A program made the position numbers and the translations under genes. 54,631 nt of DNA from Paranoxybacillus vitaminiphilus (GTDB lineage: Bacteria; Bacillota; Bacilli; Bacillales; Anoxybacillaceae). The stretch spans positions 1-54,631 of the forward strand of contig NZ_QLMH01000017.1 in NCBI RefSeq assembly GCF_003259935.1, given 5' to 3'. The notes below the pieces were generated by a model. That model did not search any database and had not been told where the DNA came from. It was given only the letters and a program-made list of their open reading frames with translations. Of this stretch, positions 23,733-33,585 are shown piece after piece; position 1 is the first letter of the stretch; the number at the start of each line of letters is the position of its first letter.

Positions 23733-24775
23733 GAAAGTACATAGCTTTACGATTTAGCAAAAACATATCCTTTTTTCTGGACAAAAAAGCGATTATCGTT
23801 CAGTTTCTATTATTATGTTGTGCCGCAGCGGTTTTCATTATTAGTACAGGAAGCGGAGAAATGTACATTTCTCCACAAAATGTTCTGAAAGCATTGTTTG
23901 GCAGTGGTTCAGAAATGGAAAATCTTGTAATTCATTCTTTTCGTTTGCCGCGTATATTCGTCGCGCTGTTTGCGGGAATGAGTTTGGCTGTTGCAGGAGC
24001 GATTTTGCAGGGAATGATTCGCAATCCGCTCGCTTCGCCGGACATACTTGGCCTCACAGCAGGAGCCTCCGTTTTTGTTGTAGCGTTTTTTGCGATTTTC
24101 AGCGACAAAAACAACTCTTTAACGATCAGCATACATTGGCTGCCGTTAGCTGCGTTTCTTGGTGCAACCATTACCGCTTTACTTGTTTATAAACTTGCAT
24201 GGAAAAATGGCATAACACCAATGCGGCTTGTATTAGTTGGAATTGGCATGTCCGCTTTCATGCAGGCAGGCACGACACTTTTTATGTTGCTTGGACCGAT
24301 ATATCGCGCAAGCCAAGCGAATATTTGGATCACTGGTACAGTGTATGGAGCTTCTTGGGAACATGTGAAAATGCTCTTCCCTTGGACAATGATTTTGCTA
24401 ATGATCAGTTTTGTGTCGGCACGCCATATGAATATTCAAGAATTAGGGGATGAGCTTGCTGCGAGTGCAGGTGTTTCCCTGCAAAAACAACGTTTTGTTC
24501 TTCTGGCATTAAGCACGGCATTAACAGGTGGAGCCGTTGCCTTTGCCGGCGGAATTGGCTTTGTCGGTTTAATGGCTCCGCATATGGCGAGAAGGCTTGT
24601 CGGTTCATCGTTTGGGGCGCTGCTGCCGGTTGCTGCGCTTTTAGGCGCCATTTTAGTGATGCTTGCCGATTTAATCGGGCGTACGCTTTTCGCTCCTTTA
24701 GAAATTCCTGCAGGAGTATTTACTGCGGCTGTTGGAGCGCCGTACTTCATTTATTTACTTTATAAAAACAAATGA
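23729..24775 (+). CDS. FecCD-type siderophore ABC permease 2 (YfhA-like)
   Basis: A 348-residue permease with the same fold as its neighbour: SFRLPRIFVALFAGMSLAVA near residues 69-88 and GGIGFVGLMAPHMARRLVG near 270. A short N-terminal extension (KNISFFLDKKA) precedes the first membrane segment. Its ATG overlaps the previous stop by four bases. The arrangement of two unlike permeases and one ATPase matches yfiZ-yfhA-yusV in B. subtilis, there with the ATPase elsewhere. Confidence 0.87.
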   Translation: MRKYIALRFSKNISFFLDKKAIIVQFLLLCCAAAVFIISTGSGEMYISPQNVLKALFGSGSEMENLVIHSFRLPRIFVALFAGMSLAVAGAILQGMIRNPLASPDILGLTAGASVFVVAFFAIFSDKNNSLTISIHWLPLAAFLGATITALLVYKLAWKNGITPMRLVLVGIGMSAFMQAGTTLFMLLGPIYRASQANIWITGTVYGASWEHVKMLFPWTMILLMISFVSARHMNIQELGDELAASAGVSLQKQRFVLLALSTALTGGAVAFAGGIGFVGLMAPHMARRLVGSSFGALLPVAALLGAILVMLADLIGRTLFAPLEIPAGVFTAAVGAPYFIYLLYKNK

Positions 24776-24787
24776 GGTGATCGCTAA

Positions 24788-25603
24788 ATGAAAGATGTGT
24801 TAGAAACTAAATCGCTCACTTTGTCTTATGGCGACACGATTATTATTCATCAACTTGATTTTCGCATTCCAAAAGGAAAAATCACCGTTTTGATTGGCGG
24901 AAACGGCTGCGGGAAATCAACGCTGCTTCGTTCGCTCGCCCGCCTGTTAAAACCAACTGACGGTGCGGTACTGCTCGAAGGGAAAGCCATCGCGAAAATG
25001 TCAACAAAGGAAGTAGCGAAGAAGCTGGCGATTTTGCCGCAATCTCCGACAGCGCCGGAAGGACTGACCGTATTGCAGCTTGTCAAGCAAGGGCGATATC
25101 CGTATCAAACATGGCTAAAACAATGGTCGGAAGAAGATGAAAGAAAAGTTCAATTTGCTCTTGAAGCAACAGGGATGAAAGAATTCGCGGAGCGTCCAGT
25201 TGATTCGCTTTCCGGAGGACAGCGTCAGCGCGCTTGGATTGCAATGACTCTAGCCCAAGATACCGATATCATTTTGCTTGATGAGCCAACAACGTATTTA
25301 GATATGACGCATCAAATCGAAATTCTCGATTTGCTGTTTGAATTGAACGAAAGAGAAAAGCGGACGATCGTTATGGTACTTCATGATTTAAATCTTGCCT
25401 GCCGCTATGCTCATCATATCGTGGCGATTCGTGACAAAAAAATATACGCGCAAGGAAAGCCGGAAGAGATTATTACTTGCCAGTTAGTCAAAGACGTATT
25501 TCAAATGGATTGTCAAGTTACAATGGATCCGCTTTTTGGTACTCCGTTATGTATTCCTTATGGAAAAGGGAGATGTATTTTACAAAAGGAAGGCGTATCG
25601 TGA
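24788..25603 (+). CDS. Siderophore ABC transporter ATPase (YusV/FecE-like)
   Basis: A 271-residue ABC ATPase of the iron-chelate type. Walker [10 protein letters not shown] (about residues 38-46), Q-loop [12 protein letters not shown], signature LSGGQRQR (about 141-148), Walker B IILLDEPT, and H-loop VLHDLN. It resembles B. subtilis YusV closely by motif memory. The gene starts 12 bases after the second permease, with GAGGTGA as RBS, and its stop overlaps the next start. Confidence 0.88.
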   Translation: MKDVLETKSLTLSYGDTIIIHQLDFRIPKGKITVLIGGNGCGKSTLLRSLARLLKPTDGAVLLEGKAIAKMSTKEVAKKLAILPQSPTAPEGLTVLQLVKQGRYPYQTWLKQWSEEDERKVQFALEATGMKEFAERPVDSLSGGQRQRAWIAMTLAQDTDIILLDEPTTYLDMTHQIEILDLLFELNEREKRTIVMVLHDLNLACRYAHHIVAIRDKKIYAQGKPEEIITCQLVKDVFQMDCQVTMDPLFGTPLCIPYGKGRCILQKEGVS

Positions 25604-26349
25604 TGATGTTTTCCGAAAGCGAAATCGCTCAATTAAAGAAGTTTCGGCTTTCTACGGAAGAGACTAATTCACCATTGTCTGTCCGCCTTGATCAACTGCT
25701 GTGCGAAGACCGTTTAACAGCCTATTTAGAAATGTTAAGGGAAAGGATTCACGCACCTAATAAGGCGGTTGCTGCTTCGATGTTCATGAAAAGATACAGT
25801 TTTTTGCTCATCATGTCTCTTTATGCCATGTCCGTTTGGAATAAGAGCATCCATTTTGACTTCAAAAAAATCTGGATGGAAAGCGAAGATGAAAACAAAG
25901 TATGGATGCCGACATTCCGCTTTGAAACGTTGGAATACACTAAAGCGGATAATGACCGTCAAAGCTGGCGCAAACAGGTGATGACTGACCTTTTTGCCAA
26001 TCATACGTATGTACTCGTTGAAGTGCTCGCTGATGTGTCGAAACTGTCGAAACGGATTCTTTGGGAAAATGTTGCTATTTATATATTTTGGCTTTATGAA
26101 TCGTTAATGGAAGATGAGAAATTTGCTGCAATACATGACCATTTATTTGCTGATTTTCACTTTATCGTTCAAGAAGCGGAAGGAAGTTTGTTTGGCGCCT
26201 ATCACAAAAATCCGCTGTTTCGCTTTTGGAAGGAAAAGACATTTTCGATAGAGTTGCAGAAAGAGATTCGGGTGCGGACTACTTGTTGTTTATATTATCA
26301 AACGGCAGAAGATGGTGCACGCTGTCAAACTTGTCCTTGTCGTGTGTGA
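25603..26349 (+). CDS. FhuF-like ferric-siderophore reductase
   Basis: A 248-residue cytoplasmic protein of the IucA/FhuF type. The C-terminus carries four cysteines as CC-x11-C-x2-C (TCCLYYQTAEDGARCQTC), the [2Fe-2S] site of FhuF reductases, usually CC-x10-C-x2-C. It would reduce ferric iron in the imported siderophore, releasing the metal. The ATG at 25603 overlaps the ATPase stop (TGATG) and is 9 bases from AAAGGAAGG; GTG 25600 is an alternative. Last gene of the Fur-regulated operon. Confidence 0.82.
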   Translation: MMFSESEIAQLKKFRLSTEETNSPLSVRLDQLLCEDRLTAYLEMLRERIHAPNKAVAASMFMKRYSFLLIMSLYAMSVWNKSIHFDFKKIWMESEDENKVWMPTFRFETLEYTKADNDRQSWRKQVMTDLFANHTYVLVEVLADVSKLSKRILWENVAIYIFWLYESLMEDEKFAAIHDHLFADFHFIVQEAEGSLFGAYHKNPLFRFWKEKTFSIELQKEIRVRTTCCLYYQTAEDGARCQTCPCRV

Positions 26350-26360
26350 ATATTATGGCG

Positions 26361-26386
26361 AACATCACCAAAAAGGTGATGTTTTT
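26361..26386 (+). terminator. Terminator of the siderophore operon
   Basis: AACATCACC and GGTGATGTT pair around AAAAA, followed by TTT. The next 280 bases, up to 26665, show no convincing gene. Confidence 0.8.
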
Positions 26387-26665
26387 ATGTATAGCAGACA
26401 ACATGATTGTGTTTATAACTTTCAAAGGTATAGTATAGGTGAAGCAAATGTTAGATCCAGCTTGCCATACGGAAACAAAAAGGCTCTCTCTGCTCACAAA
26501 ATGAATGTGATTGTCTTGAGCGAAAATTTTGATCAAATTTGTTGATTTGTGTATGTATTTTAGTGAAAATGAAATTGATAGACAAGCTATTTTGATAGAG
26601 TGAGAAGCTTATTATACAGATAGGATGTTGATAAGAGAAAATGATTTGGAGAGGTATTAGCTTGT

Positions 26666-28693
26666 ATGACAGATAAATTCTCTGCTTTTTTCCATTACTT
26701 TGCTGATGCGATGGTTATTTTCGACCCGCAAGGAAATGTCGTAAACATAAACCCGGCATTTGAAGAATTATTTGGCTGGACGGAAGACGATCTGAAACAA
26801 ATCGGCTTAGCAAATATCGATTTATGCGATTGGGAAAGAGCTAAACAAGTGTTTGAGCAGGTCAAGCGTGGCGAAATATTGCGCAATATTGAATTTAAAG
26901 CCAAAAAAATAAATGGGCAATCTATCCCGATCAGTGCTACTTTATCGCCGATTTTTAACGAAAAACACGAGGTGATATATATTACCTGTGTCTTCCGCGA
27001 TATTACAAAACAAAAGGAAATAGAGTCTGCCCTGCAAGATAGCGAACGGCGTTTTCGTCTTATCGCTGAACATTCCTCTGATTATATACTTATGTTATCA
27101 AATGAAGGAAATTTAACATATGTATCTCCTTCATATAAAAACGCTTTTGGAAATTTATCTGAAACAATTTCTAGAGAAGATTTGTTTTGCTCGGTTTATC
27201 CAGACGATATTCCCATGTTAAAGGAAAAATTGCAAAAACTATATACAGATTGTAAGCCTCAGACAGTGGAATTTCGCAGGAAGTCTAAAAATGGGGACTG
27301 GATTTGGCTTGAGGCCCAAGGCACACCGATTTTAAATGAAAAAAAACAGATTGACTACGTAGTGATTGCTGCTAAAAACATAAGCGAACGAAAAAGATAC
27401 GAAGAAAAGCTTCGCCAGCTTGCTTATTTTGATTCACTGACAGGCATACCGAACCGTTCTTATTTTGAAAAACATGTAAAAGAGCTGGTCGGGCAAAATT
27501 GTACGTTTGCCCTTTGTTTTTTAGACTTTGACAAGTTTAAATGGATTAACGACCATTTTTCTCATCAAGCTGGTGACTATTTTCTAAAAGAAGCGGTCAA
27601 TCGCGTGCAAAGCGTGCTTCGTCCTAATGATTTTTTTGCCCGCTTAGGCGGAGATGAATTTGTTTTATTGCTGCCAAAAGTGACAAAGGACGAAGTGACA
27701 GTAATGGCGGAAAAACTGATTCAGGCATTTCATCAGCCTTTTTATTATGAACAGCAGCTGATTCAATCGACTCTTTCAATTGGCATAGCTTTTTATCCAA
27801 CGGACAGTGCGAATATTGATAAACTGATGAAGTATGCAGATAAAGCGCTTTATCAAGTGAAGGAGCAGGGGAGAAACGGCTATTATTTTTATCGTCCGCT
27901 GCAAAAACGCAATGCCATTATTGAACAAGATTTGCCGTTTGCGATTATGAGGAAACAGTTTTATTTATGCTATCAGCCGAAAATCGAACTTGACAGCGGA
28001 GTGGTGATGGGCGTCGAGACATTAATTCGCTGGAGTCATCCAGCATTAGGAGAGATCAGCCCGCTGGAGTTCATTCCATTGGCAGAAGAGAGCGGATTTA
28101 TCTTTGAAATTACGCTATGGGTGTTAGAGCAGGCGTGCAGGCAAGTGAAGGAATGGCAGCGTCATTTTACAGACTTGCATTTAGCGGTCAATCTTTCGCC
28201 GTACTTGTTAAACCGCAAAGAGTTAGTTGGTCATGTGATGAATGTATTAAAACGTACACAATTTAAGCCTGTCCACTTAATTCTTGAAGTGACGGAAAGC
28301 GGCTTGATAGAAAATATCGAAACAGGAAAAAAGATTTTAACCGAGCTGAAAAATATCGGCATACAAGTAGCCATTGATGATTTTGGAACCGGTTTTTCTT
28401 CATTGGCATATATCCGCAATTTGCCGGTGTCTCTTTTAAAGATTGACCGCTCCTTTATTAAAGATATTGCCGGCAGTTCAAAAGATGCGACGATTGTTGA
28501 TACGATTATTCATTTAGCGAAAAGTTTAGATATAAAAGTGTTGGCTGAAGGAGTAGAAAACAATGAGCAGGTATCGCTTCTTCAGCAAATGGATTGCGAT
28601 TTTGCCCAAGGATTTTATTTCAGCCAATCGCTTGAAGCGGAAAAATTAAAAAAATGGCTGGAGGAACATAACGCAAAGGCTTCAACTCGTTAA
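26666..28693 (+). CDS. PAS-PAS-GGDEF-EAL cyclic di-GMP protein
   Basis: A 675-residue soluble protein. Two PAS domains (about residues 8-115 and 122-245) precede a GGDEF domain with intact RLGGDEF (about 325-331) and an EAL domain whose first motif reads GVETLIRW (ETL instead of EAL) with DDFGTGFSS and EGVEN intact. Both synthesis and hydrolysis of c-di-GMP are therefore possible. No membrane segment is present, so it senses a cytoplasmic signal through PAS. It is a single-gene unit; RBS GGAGAGG. Confidence 0.92.
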   Translation: MTDKFSAFFHYFADAMVIFDPQGNVVNINPAFEELFGWTEDDLKQIGLANIDLCDWERAKQVFEQVKRGEILRNIEFKAKKINGQSIPISATLSPIFNEKHEVIYITCVFRDITKQKEIESALQDSERRFRLIAEHSSDYILMLSNEGNLTYVSPSYKNAFGNLSETISREDLFCSVYPDDIPMLKEKLQKLYTDCKPQTVEFRRKSKNGDWIWLEAQGTPILNEKKQIDYVVIAAKNISERKRYEEKLRQLAYFDSLTGIPNRSYFEKHVKELVGQNCTFALCFLDFDKFKWINDHFSHQAGDYFLKEAVNRVQSVLRPNDFFARLGGDEFVLLLPKVTKDEVTVMAEKLIQAFHQPFYYEQQLIQSTLSIGIAFYPTDSANIDKLMKYADKALYQVKEQGRNGYYFYRPLQKRNAIIEQDLPFAIMRKQFYLCYQPKIELDSGVVMGVETLIRWSHPALGEISPLEFIPLAEESGFIFEITLWVLEQACRQVKEWQRHFTDLHLAVNLSPYLLNRKELVGHVMNVLKRTQFKPVHLILEVTESGLIENIETGKKILTELKNIGIQVAIDDFGTGFSSLAYIRNLPVSLLKIDRSFIKDIAGSSKDATIVDTIIHLAKSLDIKVLAEGVENNEQVSLLQQMDCDFAQGFYFSQSLEAEKLKKWLEEHNAKASTR

Positions 28694-28695
28694 TG

Positions 28696-28816
28696 GAGGC
28701 TGTTTCAAAAATCAAGGGTCAGACCCCACAACCATAATATATAGGACATAACATAGGATAAGAACACTATTGGATTATTCATGAGGTCAGTCCTTTATGA
28801 GACAGCCACTTTTTTC
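28696..28816. repeat. Dispersed hairpin repeat, copy 6 (reverse orientation)
   Basis: GAGGCTGTTTCAAAAATCAA then GGGTCAGACCCCACAAC at the left; GAGGTCAGTCCTTTATGAGA then CAGCC at the right, followed by ACTTTTTT. It begins three bases after the stop of the GGDEF-EAL gene and can end its transcript. Confidence 0.85.
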
Positions 28817-29315
28817 ATGTAATTAAGGCGCGAATGGGAAATACATGAAATAAACAATAAAAAGCGAAAGATAAGACAATGTTCAATACAATCCGCTAAA
28901 CAGGAAAGTCAAAATGTTTAAGCGCTGTTTTAGTTTTTGGTCACTTTTCATTATTTTTCTGATTAACCTAAATAGAATAAGGCCGAACATAGAAAGCGAT
29001 AACAGAATATAAAATGGGACAACCCATCTTTCAAGGATGAGTGGTAGCACCTGAATTTCGCCACTCTTGTTTGTCTAATGAAAATAAACCAATCTATAAA
29101 CTCTCGATCATAAAAGCAGCAACCACTAAAATAAAAAATTTGCCAATCCATATTTTTTGTTTTTTTGATACCCCTCTTAGTAAAAGAAACACCATTAACA
29201 AATATACGAGGGCAATCCATTCCGTGTTTTAAGTTATGATGAGAAAAAATTTTGGGATTGCGGTCGAGTGGCTTGAAAAAACGGGCGAAATGAGATGAAA
29301 CTGGAGGGAACAAAT
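28817..29315. other. Gene-poor stretch, possible decayed membrane-protein gene
   Basis: On the minus strand around 28960-29200 a hydrophobic frame with internal stops (KIWIGKFFILVVAAFMIESL, stop, then IGLFSLDKQEW) looks like a decayed small membrane protein. No intact gene can be supported. The rest is AT-rich. Confidence 0.35.
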
Positions 29316-29939
29316 ATGCTGACATTATATTTAACAAGACATGGGGAAACAGAGTGGAATGTACAAAAGCGAATGCAAGGGTGGCAGGATTCGCCGTTAA
29401 CGGAAAAAGGGAAAAGGGATGCAGCGCTTTTAGGCAAACGGCTTGAATCGATTGAATTCGCCGCGATTTATACAAGCACAAGCGGCCGTGCGATTGAAAC
29501 AGCACAATTAATCCGCAGCGGACGGCTTATCCCAATGTATCATCATGAAAATTTACGGGAAATCAACCTCAGGGATTGGGAAGGAAAAACGCATGATGAA
29601 ATTGCTGAATTCGACCCGGTTGCTTACGAGCATTTTTGGAATAGGCCGCATCTCTATTCACCGCAGCGCGGCGAACGTTTTATTGAGGTCCAAACACGAG
29701 CCCTTCATGTCATACAAGATATCGTGAACCGCCATCCATCAGGCAATGTTCTTGTTGTGACGCACGCTGTTGTTTTAAAAACATTAATTGTCTATTTTAA
29801 AAACATGCCGCTTGCCGAGCTTTGGGAGCCTCCGTTTATGCAAGGAACAAGCTTAACGATTGTGCAGGCGGCGAATGGGACGTTTGAGCTTGTCACGGTC
29901 GGGGATGTGTCGCATTTAGAGATGAATGTTGAACGTTGA
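29316..29939 (+). CDS. PhoE-like histidine phosphatase
   Basis: A 207-residue broad-specificity phosphatase of the phosphoglycerate mutase superfamily. It opens with LYLTRHGETEWN (catalytic His in RHG), has GRAIETAQLI with its conserved arginine, Glu in LREINLRDWEG, and the second His in VVTHAVVL. It closely resembles the PhoE (YhfR) phosphatase studied from Bacillus stearothermophilus. The ATG at 29316 follows GGAGGGAA; an upstream in-frame start is not supported. Single gene. Confidence 0.88.
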   Translation: MLTLYLTRHGETEWNVQKRMQGWQDSPLTEKGKRDAALLGKRLESIEFAAIYTSTSGRAIETAQLIRSGRLIPMYHHENLREINLRDWEGKTHDEIAEFDPVAYEHFWNRPHLYSPQRGERFIEVQTRALHVIQDIVNRHPSGNVLVVTHAVVLKTLIVYFKNMPLAELWEPPFMQGTSLTIVQAANGTFELVTVGDVSHLEMNVER

Positions 29940-30219
29940 TAAAAACCCCCCTTTACAGCTTTTGCGTATTTAAGGGGGGGATATAGCTCCATCTCAGATT
30001 TTCAACATATAGAGCCTATACTTTTCTCCCAAAAAATTAAATCAAAAACATGTTTATGACGCTATAGTATTGAAACAACTAAAGTATGCGCAATAAGGAA
30101 AAATTTTGAGCCGATCGATCGTAGAATCGTCCAAAAATATACATCCCTCACGAAAAGTGCAGAAAATATTCCAATGATTTTTTGAAAATGGATATAAAAT
30201 TGAGAAAAAGGTGATATGC

Positions 30220-31350
30220 ATGAACATTGTCATTGCACCAGATTCATATAAAGGAAGTTTGACGGCTGTTGAAGTCGGAACGATAATACAAAAAGCATTT
30301 TTGAGCGAATTTCCTCATGCAAACATTGAAGTCGTTCCGATGGCCGATGGCGGAGAAGGAACGCTTGATGCATTTATGTATGCAATAGGAGGAGAGCGTT
30401 TTTCTGTTGAGGTAACAGGGCCTTTGGGCAGCAAAATTGCGACGAAATATGGGGTGTTAGAGGACGGAAAAACGGTTGTTATTGAAATGGCGAAGATTGC
30501 CGGTTTGCCGATGGTTCCGCCAGAAAAACGGGACCCTTATAAAACAACGTCTTATGGGATTGGAGAGATCATCATTCATGCAATGGAAAAGGGGTACCGT
30601 CAATTTATTATCGGTTTAGGGGGAAGTGCTACGAATGATGGCGGTTTAGGGATGCTGCAAGCGCTTGGCGTTACTTTTATCGATGGCAATGGTGAAACCG
30701 TGAAACCATTTGGGGAGTTTGTAAAGAAGGTAGCGAAGGTTGATTTTTCATCTCTCCATCCGCTGGTGAAAGAATGCCAATTTCAAATTGCCAGCGATGT
30801 CGATAATCCATTATGCGGTGAAAGAGGAGCGTCGCATGTATTTGGTCCGCAAAAAGGAGCGACACCGCACCAAGTCTTTGAATTGGATAAGGCATTAGAC
30901 CATTATGCGAATGTCATTGAAAAAGAGATTGGCAAGTCTTATAAAAACGTAAAAGGTGCCGGAGCAGCGGGCGGATTGGGCTATGCTTTTTTGCTGTTAG
31001 GCGGAAAAATGATGTCAGGCTCCCGCATTGTTGCTGAAGTGACGCAGCTTGAAGAGAAGATAAAACAGGCTGACTGGGTCATTACGGGGGAAGGACAAAG
31101 TGATTTTCAAACGCTCTATGGAAAAGTGCCTTCTTATGTAGCGGCAATCTCAAGACAATATGGAGCTAAACCGATTCTTATTTCCGGTAGTCTTGGGACA
31201 GGGTATGAACAATTGTATGAGCAATTTGTCAGCTGTTATTCGATTGCAAGCGGACCGATGAGTTTAGAACAATGTATAAAACAGGCAAAAGAATTGCTTT
31301 TTACCCAGGCAAAAAACGTGGCGAGATTAATTAGAGCCGCCTCTGTTTAG
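30220..31350 (+). CDS. glxK: Glycerate kinase (GlxK/GarK class)
   Basis: A 376-residue type II glycerate kinase, phosphorylating D-glycerate to 2-phosphoglycerate. Seen are the N-terminal IVIAPDSYKGSL, ADGGEGTLDA, LGGSATNDGGLGM, and GAAGGLGYAF motifs of the family. The ATG at 30220 lies 6-9 bases after AAAGGTGAT; GTG 30211 is less likely. It is separated from the glycolate operon by about 0.9 kb, but would use glycerate made from glyoxylate, so a shared pathway is plausible. Confidence 0.9.
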   Translation: MNIVIAPDSYKGSLTAVEVGTIIQKAFLSEFPHANIEVVPMADGGEGTLDAFMYAIGGERFSVEVTGPLGSKIATKYGVLEDGKTVVIEMAKIAGLPMVPPEKRDPYKTTSYGIGEIIIHAMEKGYRQFIIGLGGSATNDGGLGMLQALGVTFIDGNGETVKPFGEFVKKVAKVDFSSLHPLVKECQFQIASDVDNPLCGERGASHVFGPQKGATPHQVFELDKALDHYANVIEKEIGKSYKNVKGAGAAGGLGYAFLLLGGKMMSGSRIVAEVTQLEEKIKQADWVITGEGQSDFQTLYGKVPSYVAAISRQYGAKPILISGSLGTGYEQLYEQFVSCYSIASGPMSLEQCIKQAKELLFTQAKNVARLIRAASV

Positions 31351-31371
31351 AAATTTATGCTAAAGCTAGAA

Positions 31372-31471
31372 GAGGCTGACCCAAAAGAAGTGTCAGATCT
31401 CATAACTATAATGATAGGATATAGCATGGATAAAAACACTATACGAGAGGTCAGACACTTGTGTCAGCCCC
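31372..31471. repeat. Dispersed hairpin repeat, copy 7 (reverse orientation)
   Basis: GAGGCTGACCCAAAAGAAGT then GTCAGATCTCATA at the left; GAGAGGTCAGACACTTGTGT then CAGCCCC at the right. It lies about 20 bases after the glycerate kinase gene. Confidence 0.85.
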
Positions 31472-32216
31472 CATAAACAATAGAAAACGTAAATGAAAAG
31501 GCAGCGAAAACTGTTTAAGTTATGTAGATTCTGTATCAAGTGTTAAAAGAGCATCAAAATAGTTTTAAAGATTTTTGAGCAAGTAAATAAAATATTCGTT
31601 CATCGTTTTTTCTCTTTATTAATTAATGTATGTTAATGTTTCAGTCTTCCGCTAATTCCGACGCAAGAAAGCCGATGACGAGCTCATCAATGATGATAGG
31701 GAGAGTAAACGATTGTCGCAAATTCCCCGCCGTTGATGATTATTATAAGAGGATATTCGGATACAAATTCTTCTTACTTCATAAGTCCTTCAGCCATATA
31801 TTTCGTTTTTGTACTGTGTTTTTTTATTATAATTTCGTACGTTATCCTACTCTGTTTTTATAATACGCTCATACTATAAATTTTTCATTTTATACATTTA
31901 TATTTCGAGGAGTGTCAATACGGGAGAAACAAAACATACAGGACCAATCAAATTAGATCAACGGCCCGAGCCATCTCTTTAAGGAAGCTTGATGCCGATG
32001 GGGCTTGGAAAAGTTACATCATATCATATTCACGATATGTCAAAGGTTTTCATTTTCGCGAGGATTCGTTATGCCTTCTCACAGAATATATATTTCAATT
32101 ATTTTTAAAATTATAAAAATTATTTGAAAAATAGAAAAAGAAGTGATTAAATAATAAGTAGTATCCATTTAGATAATGGCAGTGAAACAATAGAAGGGGT
32201 TTTTTACTAAATTAAA
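31472..32216. other. Gene-poor stretch before the glycolate operon
   Basis: About 750 bases without an intact gene. A minus-strand frame at about 31637-31740 reads STAGNLRQSFTLPIIIDELV then IGFLASELAED and may be a regulator remnant. Near 32093-32130 an AT-rich inverted repeat with TTTCAA and TTTGAAA ends is present, and TTGAAA at 32124-32129 might be a -35 element; a good -10 is not evident. Confidence 0.4.
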
Positions 32217-32229
32217 GAAACAGTGTTTC
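32217..32229. promoter_or_regulatory. KdgR-like IclR-family operator before glcE
   Basis: GAAACAGTGTTTC is a perfect palindrome of 6-1-6 form. It equals the core of the KdgR box (GAAACA-N-TGTTTC) recognised by IclR-family regulators. A related copy precedes glcB, and an IclR-family gene ends the locus. Confidence 0.6.
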
Positions 32230-32258
32230 TTATTACAGAACAACAAGGGGTGTTGGGA

Positions 32259-33584
32259 TTGATTGCCACAGAGTTTTTATTGGAATTAAAGTCGATTTTA
32301 CGCGACAGCCAAATTCAGGTGGAAGAAAACGAAAGCCATCCGCTGGGGAATAGCGGTCGGGTAACGGTTTATCCGCAAACAGAAGAAGAAATTGCGAACG
32401 TTTTAAAGTATGCCGACAACGGCGGAAAAAAAGTAACGATTGTCGGCGGCGGAACAAAGAGAGGATTTGGCGGGTTAACGGAATGTGCTGATATTTTGCT
32501 TTCATTGGCGGACTATAAAGGTGTTGTCGAGCATACCGTTGGCGATATGACATTAACGGTTAAGTCGGGGACGCCGTTTCAACAATTGCAGGAATATTTA
32601 GCTCAATATAACCAAACGATTGCTTTAGACCCGGCATGGCCGGAATATGCAACGATTGGCGGAGTCATTGCGGCCAATGACAGCGGTCCGAAACGATTTC
32701 GTTATGGCTCTGCCCGAGACAGCGTCATCGGGATGAGAGTCGTTTATCCGAATGGAACCATCATCCGCTCAGGTGGCAAAGTTGTAAAAAATGTGGCCGG
32801 TTATGATATGAACAAGCTGTTTATCGGTTCGATGGGGACGCTCGGAGTAATAGCGGAAGTAACGTTGAAGCTTCGTCCGCTGCCAAAATACGAAAGCCTC
32901 ATTCTCTTATCGTTCCCGGAAGGAAATATTGAAGAGATTCGCGCTTTTGCTGTGAGGTTGCTGGATTCGATGATGGAACCAACGTCCCTTGAACTGTTAA
33001 GCCCATCCTTATCGGAACGGTTAACCGGTAAGCGGACTTATACATTAGCGATCGGCTTTGAAGATGTCGAAAGCTCCGTCCATTATCAAGAAGATTTTGT
33101 AAAGCGCATTCAGCCGTCAAAAACAAGCATGGCCATTTTGCCACTAAAAGAAGCGCGAGTGTTTTGGCAACAATTTTATACAATCGGTCCGAATGGAAGA
33201 CAAAGCGGAGACGGCCAAGAAATAGAAGCTGCCTTGAAAATCGGTGTCGTTAACCTCGACGTCCTTCAAGTCATCAAAGAAAGCCACATCTTGCAGGAGG
33301 CCGCGAATGTAGCCATTGAGGCGCACGGCGGTCTAGGGCATGGGTTATGCCAAGTATATGTAAAAGGGACAGGCGAAGATGTTGTCGCCGTCATTGAACG
33401 GTTTCGACAGTTTGTGACACCGCTTGGCGGATACGTGATTGTGAAGCATTTACCGTTTGCGCTGCGGCAAAAAGTAGACGTTTGGGGTGAAAAACCGTCT
33501 TATTTCTTCCTATTAGAAGGAATTAAAGCAAAAATTGACCCGAATCATACTCTTAATCATAGACGATTTGTAGGAGGGATCTAA
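32259..33584 (+). CDS. glcE: Glycolate oxidase subunit GlcE-like (FAD-binding)
   Basis: A 441-residue FAD-linked oxidase of the FAD_binding_4 type. The FAD-binding core reads KKVTIVGGGTKRGFGG and later PEYATIGGVIAANDSGPKRF. It lacks the long C-terminal half of GlcD, as GlcE does. With GlcD and GlcF it forms the membrane-associated complex oxidising glycolate to glyoxylate. The TTG at 32259 has AAGGGGTG 7 bases upstream; the longer ORF from GTG 32223 would start inside the predicted operator. The start remains uncertain. glcF follows after one base. Confidence 0.8.
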   Translation: MIATEFLLELKSILRDSQIQVEENESHPLGNSGRVTVYPQTEEEIANVLKYADNGGKKVTIVGGGTKRGFGGLTECADILLSLADYKGVVEHTVGDMTLTVKSGTPFQQLQEYLAQYNQTIALDPAWPEYATIGGVIAANDSGPKRFRYGSARDSVIGMRVVYPNGTIIRSGGKVVKNVAGYDMNKLFIGSMGTLGVIAEVTLKLRPLPKYESLILLSFPEGNIEEIRAFAVRLLDSMMEPTSLELLSPSLSERLTGKRTYTLAIGFEDVESSVHYQEDFVKRIQPSKTSMAILPLKEARVFWQQFYTIGPNGRQSGDGQEIEAALKIGVVNLDVLQVIKESHILQEAANVAIEAHGGLGHGLCQVYVKGTGEDVVAVIERFRQFVTPLGGYVIVKHLPFALRQKVDVWGEKPSYFFLLEGIKAKIDPNHTLNHRRFVGGI

Positions 33585-33585
33585 A

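Noticed and set aside
26444-26500. 18-codon ORF MLDPACHTETKRLSLLTK
   Set aside because: Too short, with no family; it has an RBS-like AGGTGAAG but no other support.
28963-29505. 180-codon minus-strand ORF
   Set aside because: It runs antisense into the PhoE-like gene and has mixed composition; only a decayed membrane-protein piece in another frame seems possible.
29942-29985. Terminator after the PhoE-like gene
   Set aside because: CCCCCCTT and AAGGGGGG can pair, but no T-run follows on the plus strand, so I could not call it.
32223-32258. GTG 32223 as the glcE start
   Set aside because: It overlaps the predicted operator and has no RBS; TTG 32259 has AAGGGGTG at good spacing.
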